Below, piece after piece: positions 8,728 to 21,345 of a DNA stretch of 64,000 nucleotides. Under the pieces are notes generated by a model. It did no database searches, was not told where the DNA came from, and worked only from the letters and a program-made list of their open reading frames with translations. The position numbers were made by a program, and so were the translations under genes. The DNA is from Hexactinellida sp. DTS-2022. Its lineage: Eukaryota; Porifera; Hexactinellida. The stretch spans positions 4,837,501 through 4,901,500 of the forward strand of contig JAPNXP010000013.1 of assembly GCA_028753945.1 (NCBI GenBank), given 5' to 3'. How positions within the stretch are numbered: the stretch's first letter is position 1; each line of letters starts with the position of its first letter.

Positions 8728-10698
8728 TTGATTTCTGAAGAAAAGATTGTTGTATTTATACAAGAATATAATATAAATTCTTTTTGTGAGTTTAATAAAT
8801 AATGGGATGATGTATTACTATTTATACTAGCACAATTGAAAGTGTGTAATACAATACTCCATATATTACGTATTATATTGAGCTTCCTTTTATTAGACTC
8901 ATAACTCTATTGAAAGTAGTGCACAATGGTAAATACTGGTTAGAGACATTGATAAGATTGATAGTAATTGATTGTATTTGCAGTAACTGAAAGGATATCG
9001 TATTTGCTAGTCATAATTAGAATATGGTATTATGGGAATTAAAAGTAACTGGATATTTGTCGTCACTAGAAATATAGATTGTACGCAATGAATTAGTAAG
9101 TAAATCTATTTATAAAAGTGTATAATAGACAGTGTGATAGAAAGGTTATATTTAGAAAGGGGTAATTTTCATCGTTAAACAGGTTGACCTTTAATTCCGT
9201 ATATGGGAAAATGTAGTGTTTGCAGGAATGGAATTGCAAAATCATATGGCTAGATATTTTCTGGAATAATATTGTACTCGATTTAAATTGTAGTCTAAAA
9301 TCTGATGTGTATAATCCTTTTGGAAAGCTGTAAAGGGGGGAAATTTAATCTACATAAATTAGGTAATCTTAGCAAACTTTATAACATAAAATCATAACCA
9401 AGTACTGTAATGGAACGCAGCATGATATAGAAGGGATAAATACAAAACATCTTACCTCTTAAAAAGAATACCAGGTAACATTGTTCTTGTTGATTTGAAA
9501 AGTCGAAGCAAAAAGATTAGCATACGCTGAGAAAAAGTCGCCATAGGTCGTAGAAATAAATCCAAGGAAAGGCATGGGAAGTTATAAAGAAAATCTAATA
9601 AAACTAATAAACAAAGTCCTGATATGGAAATACACGTAGAATAAACGTTTCCATAACAAGAACTGATTAAGAATATGAATAGTGAATCTCAAATTGAGAT
9701 AAATACCGGGCAAACGTACATGCACTTGGTTTCAATTATAAGCATATCATATCCCTGACGAGAGTACAAAAGTTAAACAAAGATTACTAATAAAATCCCT
9801 AAACTAATAAAAAGCGAATGTGTAATTATTACAGCATAATGATACAAGGAATTAGCTATGTATAATCAAAGATTGACGCAAATACAATTCAATAAGTTTA
9901 GCCTATAAGATATAAGTCATTATCTTAATTTAAAATAATAATAACCACTGGGACAAGTGTAGAGTTAGAAAATAACTGAGTAGGCAAATTTCTAATGAAC
10001 AGACAAACGTCACAATTCCATGTCCAAATTCTAATAATTAATGAGATATGATATTCTTACACACTGAAACATGAAACGCGTATTGAAGTATAAGCTAAAT
10101 TAAATCCTTAAATAGATTTAACATACCATTTGTGTGATATTGTCGAGAACCAGTTACTCTGCCCACGTCATAAAGCCAGAAGATCTTCGTAAAGAGAATA
10201 TGCTTACAAAATATCAACGCATATTTACGTTAATCACTGTAATGTTATACTAGCAAATACAAATAATCAATTAATCAAATGAACAATATTAACTAATTAT
10301 TATTCAACTCAACTTCAAAAAGAGAGTGGTACAATTTAGTTAAAATTCAGTTCCTAATTGCAAGAACTGAAACAAATTCGAAAAGATAGACAAATCTAAA
10401 GTTGGTAAGAAATTTCACTATAAATAATTTGTCATTAGAATCATTCTCCGAAATTGAAAAATTGGTTGCATATCCACATGACAACTTTTTGCGTTTTAGT
10501 TAAAGTTCGAAATGGAAGTAAAAACTTTCAAATTAATAATAACAAGAATAAACGGGATTGAAAATGACCAATTGCAGAAATATAATTTAGTGTGAGACTG
10601 TGGTATGTATATAAAAAGCTTTGTTATCATGACATTATTCAGAGTTACTTTCGTATTAATAATAATTCTAAGTATTTACCAACTAAACATAATATGTA
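8728..10698. other. Long gene-poor AT-rich spacer
   Basis: Nearly 2 kb between the BEN gene and OCIAD1, the longest region without a gene in the window. I see no conserved coding exon, tRNA or MITE terminus. The slightly GC-richer patch at 10140-10210 is open in one plus frame for about 35 codons but matches nothing I know. A 5' leader exon of the BEN gene could lie here. Confidence 0.5.
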
Positions 10699-11436
10699 TT
10701 ATTCCTCGTAAATAACATCTCCATATTTGTTTCTCTTCACTTTTGATTTATCTTCCGGTCCAGGCGGAAGGTTACCGTCTGTGTCAGGTCGCTTAGCCGG
10801 CGGTTTGTTATTACTTTCTTGGACATTCGGTGTATTATAATCGCGAAAAGAAGGATAAGTGCTCTTGGCTCGGTTTTCTTTCTGAAAATCTTGGAACGAT
10901 TTTGGTTTGTAGGGCGGTTCAGGCTTTTGTGTTTTGAACATATCATCCGACTGAGCTGATTCCTCAGGAGATTGAGCTGGGGTAGAAAGCGAAACGTTGT
11001 CTCCAGAATCAAACGTCAATATTTGAGTCGGATCAAGAAGTTTCCTCTGTTCATCTGGAGGGTATTTCTGTAAGAATTCAACTCGAGATAATTTCTTCTT
11101 ATCCTCGTGCATTGTAATAGCTCGCCTTGCAAACTCGCCATAGCGGGAGTTCTCAAGGGTCGCGAGACTCTTGAGGCAACTCTTGCCCGATTCAAGGACG
11201 CCTTGATAGAGTGCGAACCCTACGACAAAAGTGTAAATCAAGCCAGAATGGCGAGCTAGAGAAGTGTTCTTAAGAGGAGTGCTGGTGAGAAGGTACCTTG
11301 TGAGTAGCCAAGAGATTCCTGAGGTAACGAAACCAGCAGTAATGGCATCTCTCCTGCATTTGGTCAACTTTTCACGTTCATCCGGACGAATATCTGCAAA
11401 ATGATTGCCTGCTTGCTTATCATCGTTATCGGTCAT
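10699..11436 (-). CDS. OCIAD1: OCIA domain protein OCIAD1 (asrij)
   Basis: The 245-residue product equals human OCIAD1 in length. The OCIA domain (about 20-106) has ECREE-like start EREKLTKCRRDAI, two membrane hairpins (SGISWLLTRYLLTSTPL and GLIYTFVVGFALYQGVL), then KSLATLENSRYGEFARRA, matching the KKLENSPLGE signature. The disordered tail ends KSKVKRNKYGDVIYEE, the family's conserved NKYGDxxxE terminus. Known OCIAD1 acts on mitochondria and endosomes, in prohibitin/respiratory complex assembly and JAK/STAT-linked stem-cell maintenance. Intronless. Confidence 0.93.
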   Translation of the reverse strand: MTDNDDKQAGNHFADIRPDEREKLTKCRRDAITAGFVTSGISWLLTRYLLTSTPLKNTSLARHSGLIYTFVVGFALYQGVLESGKSCLKSLATLENSRYGEFARRAITMHEDKKKLSRVEFLQKYPPDEQRKLLDPTQILTFDSGDNVSLSTPAQSPEESAQSDDMFKTQKPEPPYKPKSFQDFQKENRAKSTYPSFRDYNTPNVQESNNKPPAKRPDTDGNLPPGPEDKSKVKRNKYGDVIYEE

Positions 11437-12113
11437 AGGACCTCAAAATCAACACTAATCAAATGAATTAATTAGTTCTAATCTAATTAAACATTTTAGC
11501 TACTAGTGAATTTTATTTTAGTGGCATATTTAACAAGTTATAGTCTGCTGATTATAATTATTTCTTGGAGAATAATGAGGATACTTCGTTGCACGCAATA
11601 ATGTACAATCATTGCAAATCGAAGTTAGTTTTGTTTCTCACCCGAAGAAAATACAAGATAGACAATATTTTAACTTAGCTATTTTGTTCCAAAGTAATTA
11701 ATCAGATTCAAGCTAGTCAGTAATTGATCTAGATATCTTCAAAATGTCAGTTGCAGTTCTTTTTGAACAAATGGATTATTTCGAGTAAAGGCAAAGTTGC
11801 CGTATGAAATAAATAGGAACCATTTTCCGAAAGAAATTCTAAGAGCATTTTGTGGGGATTCCTTGAAATGCATTTATTATTACTGTTAAAATAACATAGC
11901 AAGTTATTTATCTGGGATTGGGAATTAAATGGAAATTCTCTTCCAGTTCCTACCGCAAACCTTGGTATACATAATTAGAAAAAGAAAATTTGAATAAACT
12001 AAATAAACTGGAAAAGTGAACTAGAATTTCTAAAAGTCAATCAAAATATGGAAAATATGAAATTCAGAATCAAATATTTCTACTCTTGTGCGTAAATTAA
12101 TTAATCATTTGTT
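11437..12113. other. Spacer between OCIAD1 and the FAM98 3' end
   Basis: AT-rich, with no coding signal found. It carries the OCIAD1 promoter side and the FAM98 3' untranslated region. Confidence 0.5.
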
Positions 12114-15100
12114 CTAATAAGAGTCGCGGTATATCATGCCGCCTTGCCCACCATTTGAACCTCTTCCTCTCCTTTGGTATCCGCCGCCCCCACGCGGTTT
12201 CCTCTGCTCACCTAAATTGCATTTATCCTTTCAAAATTTAATTGTTATCCTTTCAAAAAATAACGTTATCCTTTTCAAAAAGAATTCTATGAATTAACAA
12301 TTAATTTCGTGAATGGAATATGATATTTAATCAAATACAAAGGGAACACCTAATCATTCAATGCGGTAATTGCAGAGTTATAACATCATGAAACAACCAT
12401 TATGCGAAGCCGATTTCAGGAAATAGGATGTTAAACAGAAAGTTTATGTAAGTTAATTGTCGTTTTAAAAAGGATACAAATCATTAGTGAATAAATAAAC
12501 GCATAATAAGCACACAAGTTGGGCAATTTTACACGGCGAATAAATCATATTACGAGAGTATAACGGTAAATTAAAATAATAATGTAATAGTAGGAACATT
12601 GCACAATTAAAATTACAAACCTTGGTTCTCTCTTGCTTCATAATAATCTCCACCTAAATCCCTTTTGTAAATACCAGGTTGGGAATTATCAAAGCTGATG
12701 GAAGATTGAAAAGATGGATTGTCTTTGTAATTTGAATTATTAATGGTTCTGACTTGGTGAAGCTGTCCTTCCCGAGGAGGTTCATGTGAGAATTGACGAT
12801 TTGTCTGTTGTCGCTCCTGGGATTGAAAAGCAGTAGGCGGATTATTAAATGGTCTGTCCCAAGATTGAGACTGAGGTTTCTGAAAACCTTGTCTTCCACC
12901 TGTGAAATATTAATTAACAGAAGCACTAAACCTGCAATGGCACATCTCAGTAACTAATTTGATATTACGATTGCACTAGTATCAATTTCTAATTAAAAAC
13001 CAGGATAGTAATTATATTGAATGAGACAATTGAATTCAGAGACGCAAATGATAATATCATTCCTTATCCTGCATACCTCGATTGTCAGACTTTGGGAGCT
13101 CAACTCGCGGCTGGAAGGAGGGCATCTCCGGCGGGGGTCGCGTTTCCCAAGCCCTGCCCCCTCTGTCTGGGACCTGAAAGTGGATACGGATTTCGTTAAT
13201 AGATAATAGATATGATTAAGCAGTATTGGCAATTAATTATTAAGAAATAACTTAAATTAATAAGAAATAACAGACCGTCTATTTCAATACCAGGTTTTCT
13301 TACATATACAATACCTAGTAATACCCATAGACGACAGGGCTTTTGGTCTACAGAATTTATAGATGGTCTACATATAAGGATGCTCTTTAATTAATAGCAA
13401 CTCTGACTTTTCCCATTTTATATTTGTGAATAGAAGAGTGAGTGTTCTTCAACACAGAACTATTACTCGTCTTAGATTGATAAGCTAGATCTAAACAATA
13501 AATAAATTAAAATTATTAATAAATATTAAAATAAGCAAATAAATTCCCAACCTGTTCGTGCAGCCAGTAGTTGGTGCAGAGGTATAGAACAGTTTGGATG
13601 TACACCTTTATCGAATTCTTTTCGTATAACTTTCTCTACTTGTTCTGATTTCTCCTATACAATAATATAAGCATTACTACTCACATTAGTTAAGCTAGGC
13701 CACTAAAGTGAAATTAACAAAATTTCCTACTTTTTTCCAGGTAAAGGCTTGCAGTGTAACTTCCAGGCGCGTAAGCAGCAGTTGTCTCCGAGTCTTGAAT
13801 TCTTCTTCCAATTTGATATTCAGTCTTTCGATGTAGCTCTAAGACGAGTTCAAATAAGGAAATATAACAATGCAACTGTACAATTTTCATAATTATGTGT
13901 TTACGTCAAAGAAAAACTTTCTATGTATTAAATTCGGAATTCAGCTTACAGACAATGACATTGTACAACTAAAATAGTACGGGCATACCCATTGCTCGCG
14001 GTTGAGGAATCTGTTAATGAAAGGCGTACCAAAATAACTTGGTTTACCATCAACAAGTGGTTGCACCTGGGAAAAACAAAACGTAATGTGAATAAGGAAT
14101 CATATAGCTGTGGAAACCACGTTGGTGTAATCTAGGACATTGTGTAGTAAAAGGTTATTTTGGTTATTCAATGAGAATAACAGGTATAAAGTTTTATTTT
14201 AGTCATGCAATGTCTCGGGTTGGGAAGTATCTTTATAATAAGCTTTTTGTAGAATAATCAATTATCAATATTTAATTTACATCAAAATTCATATATTATG
14301 CTCATATTTTGTATTATTTTGTATTAGCTAAAGGTCAATCTTATGAATAGATAAACATAAACATAAATTTCCGGACAATTTTTCCCGGTTTTTTTTTTTT
14401 AGTAATAGCTGGAAAATATGGCATAATTATTACACAATCTCTGTCATACAAGTTTAATAAATTAATCCTGAAATTACATACGAAGAAATCAAGGTGTTTT
14501 TATCAGAAATTCACCAGTAAAATAATCAAGTATTAATATATTACACTATTACAAAAGCTATTGATTTACTAACAGAAATAAGGAACTATTCAAATATAAT
14601 CTCAGGTTTCTTTTCTTTGGTAAGCAAGTCTACAAGGAGTCTAATTATCGTAGTAATAACGGGATAAGTGTATTTCTAATCAACCGCAAGTCCATTAATG
14701 ATTCATCGGACAATAGAAATTGGTATCCTAAATTCATTTTTTCGCATTCAAGGGTACTTCAAAACAATTGGCAGAAATGAAAGGAAATCCTCAATTAGGA
14801 ACGAGACGCAAAAAGGCAAAGATACCCTTGTTCACAAGCGGAACATCTAATGACGAAAAAAGTATTCAAACTCCAGTAAATTCGAATTGGATACAACCAG
14901 AAGACTCCATAATTACTCAAATAAAATCTCATCGGGTAGCAACTAGAAGCAATAAAGCATTGCGTTTATCTGAAGACTGTGCTAATGGGTCAAATCCTAT
15001 AGCAGTGGCAAGCACCCCACTCAATTCACAGTCTATACGAGACAATAATGCTAGGAGAAGTATCAGTGAATTACCACTGTCATTCCACGAATGCGATTAT

Positions 15101-18100
15101 ACGCAAGGAATTTGCCCAGAAGACCTCAACCATACATTCAACACTACATTCCAAATTCCAGGACAGTCGTTAGATTTTGAGTTTCCATCTTTTATTCTTC
15201 GAGATGAAAACTTGGAAGAGAAATGTCCACTAGAGAGTAACAAACTGAAAAGTGTATTGCCTGACAAGTTTTGGCAAGTATTGAAGGAGGAGAGAGGGAT
15301 AACCGAATTGTACGATTGGCAACGAGACTGTCTTAGCCTAGCAAACAAGTATAAAGATAAGAATTTGATATATTCCTTGCCAACAAGTGGAGGTAAAACT
15401 CTGGTTGCAGAAATAATAATGCTAGAGACGCTCCTGGTCAGGAATCTAGACGCACTTCTGGTGCTACCGTACGTATCATTGGTGCAGGAGAAAGTCCGGG
15501 GCCTGACCACCCTGGCCTCAGAGCTGGGATTTAATCTGGAAGAGTACGCGGGGAGCAAGGGAGCCCTCCCGCCCCGAAAGCGACAGAGACGCTGTCTGTA
15601 CGTCTGCACGATAGAGAAAGCCAACTCCCTGACCAACTCACTGCAGGACGAGAAGCGCCTCGCGGAAATAGGACTCGCGGTTGTAGACGAGTTACACATG
15701 ATCGGAGAGGAAGGGGGGCGGGGGGCTTGTTTGGAGGCGTGTCTCGCTAAGATTATGTACTGCCAGCCGTCCATAAGGATCGTAGGCATGAGTGCGACTC
15801 TAGCCAACTTGCAAACTATCGCAAACTTTCTAAACGCACAGCTCTATGTGTCAGATTTCCGTCCAGTGACCCTACACGAGTACTTCAAGCTAGGACACAA
15901 TATATTCCGCGTGAGCGTCAAGAACGATAAGCCTACTCTACAGCTGGAGAGAGTGCTGCCTCAGATAGTTACCGCTCGCAGCCAAAGGAATGTGCAAGCA
16001 GATCCCGACAACATTACCGCTCTGGTGGCAGAGGTTGTACCCAACAAATCCTGTCTGATATTTTGTGCTAGCAAAGTTAACTGTCAGAACGTAGCGTCTC
16101 TCCTCACCACTCAACTTCCTAAAAACAACAGAAGCCACAAGAAAGAAGAAAAGATAAAAATGTTAGAAACGCTAGGATTAAATGCGAGCGGTGTTTGTCC
16201 AGTTCTTAGAAAGACAATTCCATACGGAATAGCCTATCACCACTCAGGACTCACATCGGAGGAGCGGAAAGTGATAGAAGAGGGATTCCTGTCAGGCGCC
16301 CTATGTGTGATTACCTGCACCAGTACGCTTGCGGCCGGGGTCAACCTGCCGGCCAGCCGAGTTATAATACGCAGTCCCTATACGGGGACCGTGTTCCTCA
16401 CGCGCACGCGCTACGTGCAGATGGTGGGGCGGGCGGGGCGGGCCGGGTTCGGAGAGGAGGGAGAGAGCTACGTCATCGGAGACAGCAAGGACAGACGGGG
16501 GATTATGGAACTAATGTCTGCGCCAATTGAGTCATGTGCCAGCACGCTACTGAGCGACGGTAGCACCCATCTGAGACAGCTGGTGCTGTCGGCTATAGGC
16601 CTAGGGATAGCCAACTCGGATAAACAGATTCAGACGCTTATGAGCAAAACCCTGCTCTCTAACTGTATGGGAACAGAAGAACTGGTCGGTCACATTAAGC
16701 AGTCGATTAGGGATCTCCATGGGAAGGAGTTAATATGGGCAGCCTACGCCCCGTCCAATACAGCGACTCCTACAACAGAAGAACAGCAGCTATTTGAGAT
16801 CCCACAGAGCTCTAATGCAGAGAGAGAAGTCTTGTACCAGGTGACGTATCTCGGGAAAGCAGCGTACAAATCCAATATAGATATCGACAGAGCCGCGGAG
16901 CAGCTGAGAGAGATGGAAGAGACTCAGAGCAATTTGATGCTTACGAACAAAATACATCTGCTGTATCTCGTAACCCCGCCTGACCTGGTTTTCAGCATTA
17001 AGCCCGACTGGAAGAACACATTCAATATGGTCACTATGGAGGGCGAAGAGGAACTGATTAGAGTGGCTCACCATTTGAAAGTGACTCCCTACTTTATCTC
17101 TAAGCTGATGACAGGCACCTCATTCGACAGCCCCGAGCAAGAGACCGCATACAGACGGTTCTACCTGTCTCTCTTGCTGCATAGAATAGTGCTAGGGGGA
17201 GGGGAGGAAGCCATTTGGAGAGTGGCAGACGAGTTTCAGTGCAGCAGAGGATTCATACAGAGTCTGCTCGCCTCCACAGCTGGTCGCTGTTCCTGTCTAA
17301 TTAGATTCTCGGAGCAGATCGAGCATCTCTGGCCCCTGTACCACCTGCTGCCTAATCTGCTGCAGAGAGTGGCGTACGCGGCTAGGCCAGAGCTGGTGCC
17401 GCTTATGGAGCTGAGTGGTGTGGGACAGGGACGGGCCAGACAACTCCTGGAGGCAGGGTTCTCAGGGGTTAAGGAAATAGCGCGAGCTGACCCGATGCTA
17501 CTCGTACAGGGCATGAAGCAGGTTAGTAGGAGCCAAGCGAGACAGATAGTAGCCTCAGCCAAACTAGTATTGCAAGAGAAGGCAGAAGCACTGAGAGAAG
17601 AGGCCGAAGAGCTCACGAGTTTTAGCGTTTGAACTTGTGTATTAATTGTGTTACCAGTTTGTTTGATATGAATAGAGAATGCATTGTTGATAGTTAGTGT
17701 GGGATAAAGTATTTGCAGAGAAATCTTTCGAGATACTACAATAGTAACAGAGTCAAATTAAATCGCGGTTGTGCTTTTCGAGAAGATTATATATGGAAAG
17801 TATTGATTCGTTTGCAGAGTACAAAAGTATTAAGAATTTGTTGGATAATTATCCCTTCTATTTACAGTCCATTAAGTATTTAATTAACTGAGATTGCGAG
17901 TTATGCTCAACTCAACATAGCAAGAAGATTAGATTAATTTCGAAATTCCGGTTCAGCCGTTATGAACGTAATCTTGGTTAATTAATTAATTTTACCAATG
18001 GCACACGCGGCGAATAATAACATAACAAATCGAAGTTATGACCAGCAAATCTATAATCATAATACAGTGTATTAGCCAATCATTAGAAACAATGCGAGAC

Positions 18101-20734
18101 TCGTTATATTGATTAATTAAAGACGAACTTTCATTGGAATGGTTATAAATGAATTACCTTTGTTAATATTTTTGAAGAAATCATCTCGAACGTGACGTGG
18201 GCAGGTGGTTGGCTGCAGTGCAATCCTTGCAGAACCGACATTGTAGCATCACGAGCCACAACTATGGCTGGATGCTCCGTCTACAGAATTTTAATTTTTT
18301 AAGAATTCACATACGTAAAACCAAGCTACATGGACAGAAAATGAATATTCAATTGTACAAAATGTAGACCACCAAGTGGTGAATTAAGTACCTTTTTGGA
18401 ATTTTCTTCGATTTGATCCAACGCAATTAATTTAGAGGCTTGGAGTTCTGATGTTAAAAATTCTGTCAAATAGCAAAATTTAAACTCAGCATTTGTGTTA
18501 CAGTATTAATGGGGAAATACACTTACCGATAAGAGCAAAACGATTGTCTAATTTTGTAAGTACTTCTAAGTCACTAATTAAAAAGCGATAGGGGCATTCT
18601 AAAATTAGAAAATAGAGCATAATTTCATAAAAAGAAACTACTCAACAAAAAAATTGAAATCACTACTACGAAAAGTGAAGTTAGTAGTAATAATTAATTA
18701 ATTAAATAATTAATTAAACTTACGTAGAGATGATAACAGCCCTTTTAATTCTACTTTAAAGACGCTATCGTCATCAGGGCCTGGATTAACAAATCAAACT
18801 AAATTGTAAATTTCATGATATAGAATATTCGAAATAATATGAATCATATGATGCATAACATTTGTATATTAATTATAGACTAAACATCAAATGATGCAAT
18901 GATGAGAAAATTTCAGGTAAGATTACATATTAAAAATGTCATATATATTCCGTATAAATCGGCGAACGTAACATGATGGTATAATCTGAATTGAAAACGC
19001 CAACTGACGAGAAGTTTAATAATGTGACTAAATATAAAACCAAAGCGACTAATCAATACCGAAAATGAACTCTTAATAAAAGTGATACTCCGACATATCA
19101 AAATTAGGTATAAAGTTGAGAAAATAGTTGTTTAATCAAATATTGCAAGCTGTTTGTGGTAAAATTATAAGTCCCAATTCCCGATAAGTGATAGCCATTA
19201 TTTCGCAGGTTTATAAGGCGCAATTAATCAGTTGCTAATTTACTTATTAATTAAAGGAGAAATTATTCGAATTCCTACAAGCCACGAATACTGAGTGCAC
19301 AGGTCAATCTCATGGCACATTATAAATTGTATTAAATTGTATTAATATACCAAACAATTAATTAATGTGATTGGTAATGATAAAATAAACTCTTAAAAGT
19401 TTATTTTAAATACCTTAATATTAATTCATAGTACAGTATAACTCGGTTATAATGTAAATGGGTTAGTACGTACCACTATTTGATAACAAGGTTAATATAG
19501 CAGTATGTATTTCTATGTAAGGAAACTCGGTTTGTACGTACACTCGGATAATAAGTACTTATTTTTAATTCCCGAGGGATAAGGTGAAGACATTTTGACG
19601 GTCCCCTGATGTTCGTACTAATGAGGTTCTACTGTAAGAGAATTAAAGAAATATAGAACTTATAGACTAGATTCTCGTGAGTACAACACAAGGGAAACGT
19701 ATCAACCTGAGTTGATCAGAGAACTGAAACTTATACCCACATGGAGTTAATTAAGAATTATATCTAAGTTCAACTAATAATAGTAATCTAGAATAAATCA
19801 TCCAAAACTCAATAATGAACAAGACTGGTTATATGGCACGTGAGCTAGAAATTTAATATGAAAGGGAACTTTCTTTACAAAGAGTTAACCAAGATGGATA
19901 ATCAATAATTAATGGCATAAGGAAATTTAAAACAATAGAAGTTCAAATGACAATGAGCGATTGAATATTTCCGCAACAAATAAATAATGTATTATATCCA
20001 CAAATATTTTGACCAGAAAAAAAAACATCATTTAGTTGAATTTATAATAATTATAATCAAATAATACAGAGAAAAACTTGAACAATTGTGCAATAATATG
20101 GAAATATATTAAAATTCCCAAATAATATCGGACGACTTGATATATTTACTGTTTAAATGGATCACTTAAATAAAGCAATGTCATGTTCAGTATAATTGCT
20201 TACGAATTCTAAATTCCACACAATGGAATTAATATCTGAAACATATTAATTAATATAATATGGGCATTGGTAAATAGTTGAGGTTAAAGTTACTTTGCAA
20301 TATTTAATTCATTTAGTCGTTAAATTTAGCTAGAGATTGTTAGAAACGGAATGGACCAAAAGATTATTCATATCATTTTATTAGTTCAAATAATTACTAT
20401 GCCAAATCTCACCGAGACCAGTGGAAATCGATTCTTCTAACTTGAGCAACTTTGCTATATCGTTACTCAACCAAGTAACGAAGTGAATGAACTGCTCACT
20501 TTCCAAACCCGAACCCAAACACTCTTGAAGATTCTCCTCTTGTAGCAGAGGACCTTCATACCTGAATATAAATAGATTTAAACAGGATTTGTATATGTAC
20601 AGATTTATAACTGATTAACTAAAGTGAATGCTCTGTATAAGAACCTACCCTAGGTCAGTTAGGGAATCTATAATGTCTTTTATCTGTCGAGTTTGAGGAC
20701 TGGCATCAGTCACCATCCCACTACACTCTGCCAT
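12114..20734 (-). CDS. FAM98: FAM98 (tRNA-ligase complex / RGG protein), 13 exons
   Basis: Exons read from the minus strand, all GT-AG and in phase: 20734-20649, 20561-20413, 18780-18724, 18598-18527, 18462-18392, 18280-18158, 14066-13989, 13838-13731, 13654-13552, 13490-13408, 13173-13077, 12899-12621, 12211-12114. They total 1,404 bases, or 467 residues. Diagnostic stretches: YEGPLLQEENL, SVLQGLHCSQPPAHVT, YIERLNIKLEEEFKTRRQ, PLHQLLAARTD, VPDRGGRAWETRPPPEMP. The tail is Q/N-rich then RGG-type (RGGGGYQRRGRGSNGGQGG). FAM98 proteins partner RTCB, DDX1 and CGI-99 in the tRNA splicing ligase complex and RNA granules. Intron 6 (14067-18157) encloses HELQ on the opposite strand. Confidence 0.93.
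13273..13396. repeat. Dispersed repeat, family H
   Basis: Lies in FAM98 introns 10/11, just beside exon 10. It shares ACCCATAGACGxCAGGGxxTTTGGTCTA, ATTTATAGAxGGTCTAC and CATATAAGGATGCTC with 57477-57612. Internal GGTCTA/TAGACC repeats fold back. Coding capacity is absent. The stated end stops short of the exon at 13408. Confidence 0.65.
14777..17632 (+). CDS. HELQ: HELQ (Hel308-type) DNA helicase
   Basis: Single-exon gene; the first ATG (14777) gives 951 residues, while an upstream in-frame TTG is not used here. Superfamily-2 motifs are complete: PTSGGKT (about 202-208), DELH (about 304-307), VGMSATLAN, YHHSGLTSEERKVIEEGF, TSTLAAGVNLPA and QMVGRAGRAGFG. A winged-helix/ratchet region and a C-terminal helix-hairpin-helix (LMELSGVGQGRARQLLEAGF) follow. 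FRPVTLHEYFKLG after motif III favours HELQ over POLQ, and no polymerase domain is present. HELQ unwinds forked DNA in crosslink repair and strand annealing. It sits wholly within FAM98 intron 6 in antisense, and lacks introns although most animal orthologues have many. Confidence 0.95.
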   Translation: MKGNPQLGTRRKKAKIPLFTSGTSNDEKSIQTPVNSNWIQPEDSIITQIKSHRVATRSNKALRLSEDCANGSNPIAVASTPLNSQSIRDNNARRSISELPLSFHECDYTQGICPEDLNHTFNTTFQIPGQSLDFEFPSFILRDENLEEKCPLESNKLKSVLPDKFWQVLKEERGITELYDWQRDCLSLANKYKDKNLIYSLPTSGGKTLVAEIIMLETLLVRNLDALLVLPYVSLVQEKVRGLTTLASELGFNLEEYAGSKGALPPRKRQRRCLYVCTIEKANSLTNSLQDEKRLAEIGLAVVDELHMIGEEGGRGACLEACLAKIMYCQPSIRIVGMSATLANLQTIANFLNAQLYVSDFRPVTLHEYFKLGHNIFRVSVKNDKPTLQLERVLPQIVTARSQRNVQADPDNITALVAEVVPNKSCLIFCASKVNCQNVASLLTTQLPKNNRSHKKEEKIKMLETLGLNASGVCPVLRKTIPYGIAYHHSGLTSEERKVIEEGFLSGALCVITCTSTLAAGVNLPASRVIIRSPYTGTVFLTRTRYVQMVGRAGRAGFGEEGESYVIGDSKDRRGIMELMSAPIESCASTLLSDGSTHLRQLVLSAIGLGIANSDKQIQTLMSKTLLSNCMGTEELVGHIKQSIRDLHGKELIWAAYAPSNTATPTTEEQQLFEIPQSSNAEREVLYQVTYLGKAAYKSNIDIDRAAEQLREMEETQSNLMLTNKIHLLYLVTPPDLVFSIKPDWKNTFNMVTMEGEEELIRVAHHLKVTPYFISKLMTGTSFDSPEQETAYRRFYLSLLLHRIVLGGGEEAIWRVADEFQCSRGFIQSLLASTAGRCSCLIRFSEQIEHLWPLYHLLPNLLQRVAYAARPELVPLMELSGVGQGRARQLLEAGFSGVKEIARADPMLLVQGMKQVSRSQARQIVASAKLVLQEKAEALREEAEELTSFSV
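19432..19636. repeat. MITE, composite of families A and B
   Basis: Begins TACAGTATAACTCGGTTATA like family B, and ends GTTCGTACTAATGAGGTTCT plus ACTGTA like family A. It lies in FAM98 intron 2. The mixture suggests either recombination between related elements or one diverged lineage. Confidence 0.7.
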
Positions 20735-21125
20735 TAATTTTAGATTTCTGCTAGCTAGGAAGTAAATTATTTTTGTCATCATGCATTGGTAGGAAGAGAA
20801 TTTAATTCCATTTCCACAGGATTTGTAAGGGAATTCTTACACGATTCAAACTAAATTCCTCCTAGCCTAGATTTCCCATCACATTCTTAATAGATTCCCA
20901 CAGATTACAAATAGGAATTTCCATACAAATTCCCACATAATTCTCACTAAATTCAAATTGGAAATCCCACAGATTTCCGATTAGAGTTTCCATAAGATTT
21001 CCTATATAATTTCTGTCAAAAATTTCTTACAGTAATTGTGACAGAATTCTTACAAAATTCCCATATAAATTCCCACATTCCCACAAATGAGAATAGGAAT
21101 CCTTTCCAACAGCTAGCTTCCTATA
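20735..21125. repeat. Degenerate AATTCCCACA-rich stretch
   Basis: About 390 bases upstream of FAM98 exon 1 repeat variants of AATTCCCACA, ATTTCCxAT and AGATTTCC many times (for example near 20896, 20930, 20967, 21056, 21072). It looks like an old decayed short tandem array. No coding potential. Confidence 0.5.
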
Positions 21126-21345
21126 TACATTAAACTCTCGTTATAACGATGTGCTTGGGACCTGTAAATTCCTTCGTGCATTTAGTGCTTTGGCCTTTGG
21201 CCTTTGGGGGAAAATAATATCAGGGTTGCCGTGGGTATGGGAATTCTGTGGGAATTTTTTTAGCCTATGGAAATTCCCACATAAATCCTGTGGGAATGGG
21301 CAACCCTGGAAAATATCCATTTCGTTATAACGGGAGTTCGCTGTA
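21126..21345. repeat. MITE, family C (CGTTATAACG)
   Basis: Begins near TACATTAAACTCTCGTTATA and ends TTCGTTATAACGGGAGTTCG with CTGTA. It contains GTGCTTGGGACCTGTAAATT, shared with 30361 and 50864. A foldback around GGGAATTC/GTGGGAAT lies inside. Confidence 0.75.

Noticed and set aside
13017..13232. Three small overlapping ORFs on both strands
   Set aside because: They are shadows of FAM98 exon 11, whose correct frame (VPDRGG...) is set by splice phase and homology.
14768..14776. TTG start giving three extra residues to HELQ
   Set aside because: An ATG follows immediately at 14777, and non-ATG starts are not expected in animal nuclear genes. The same reasoning moved the starts of TMEM161, the BEN protein and HDAC11 to their first ATG.
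15097..15807. 236-codon minus-strand ORF opposite HELQ
   Set aside because: Antisense shadow of the helicase core, with composition of a complementary frame and no motif.
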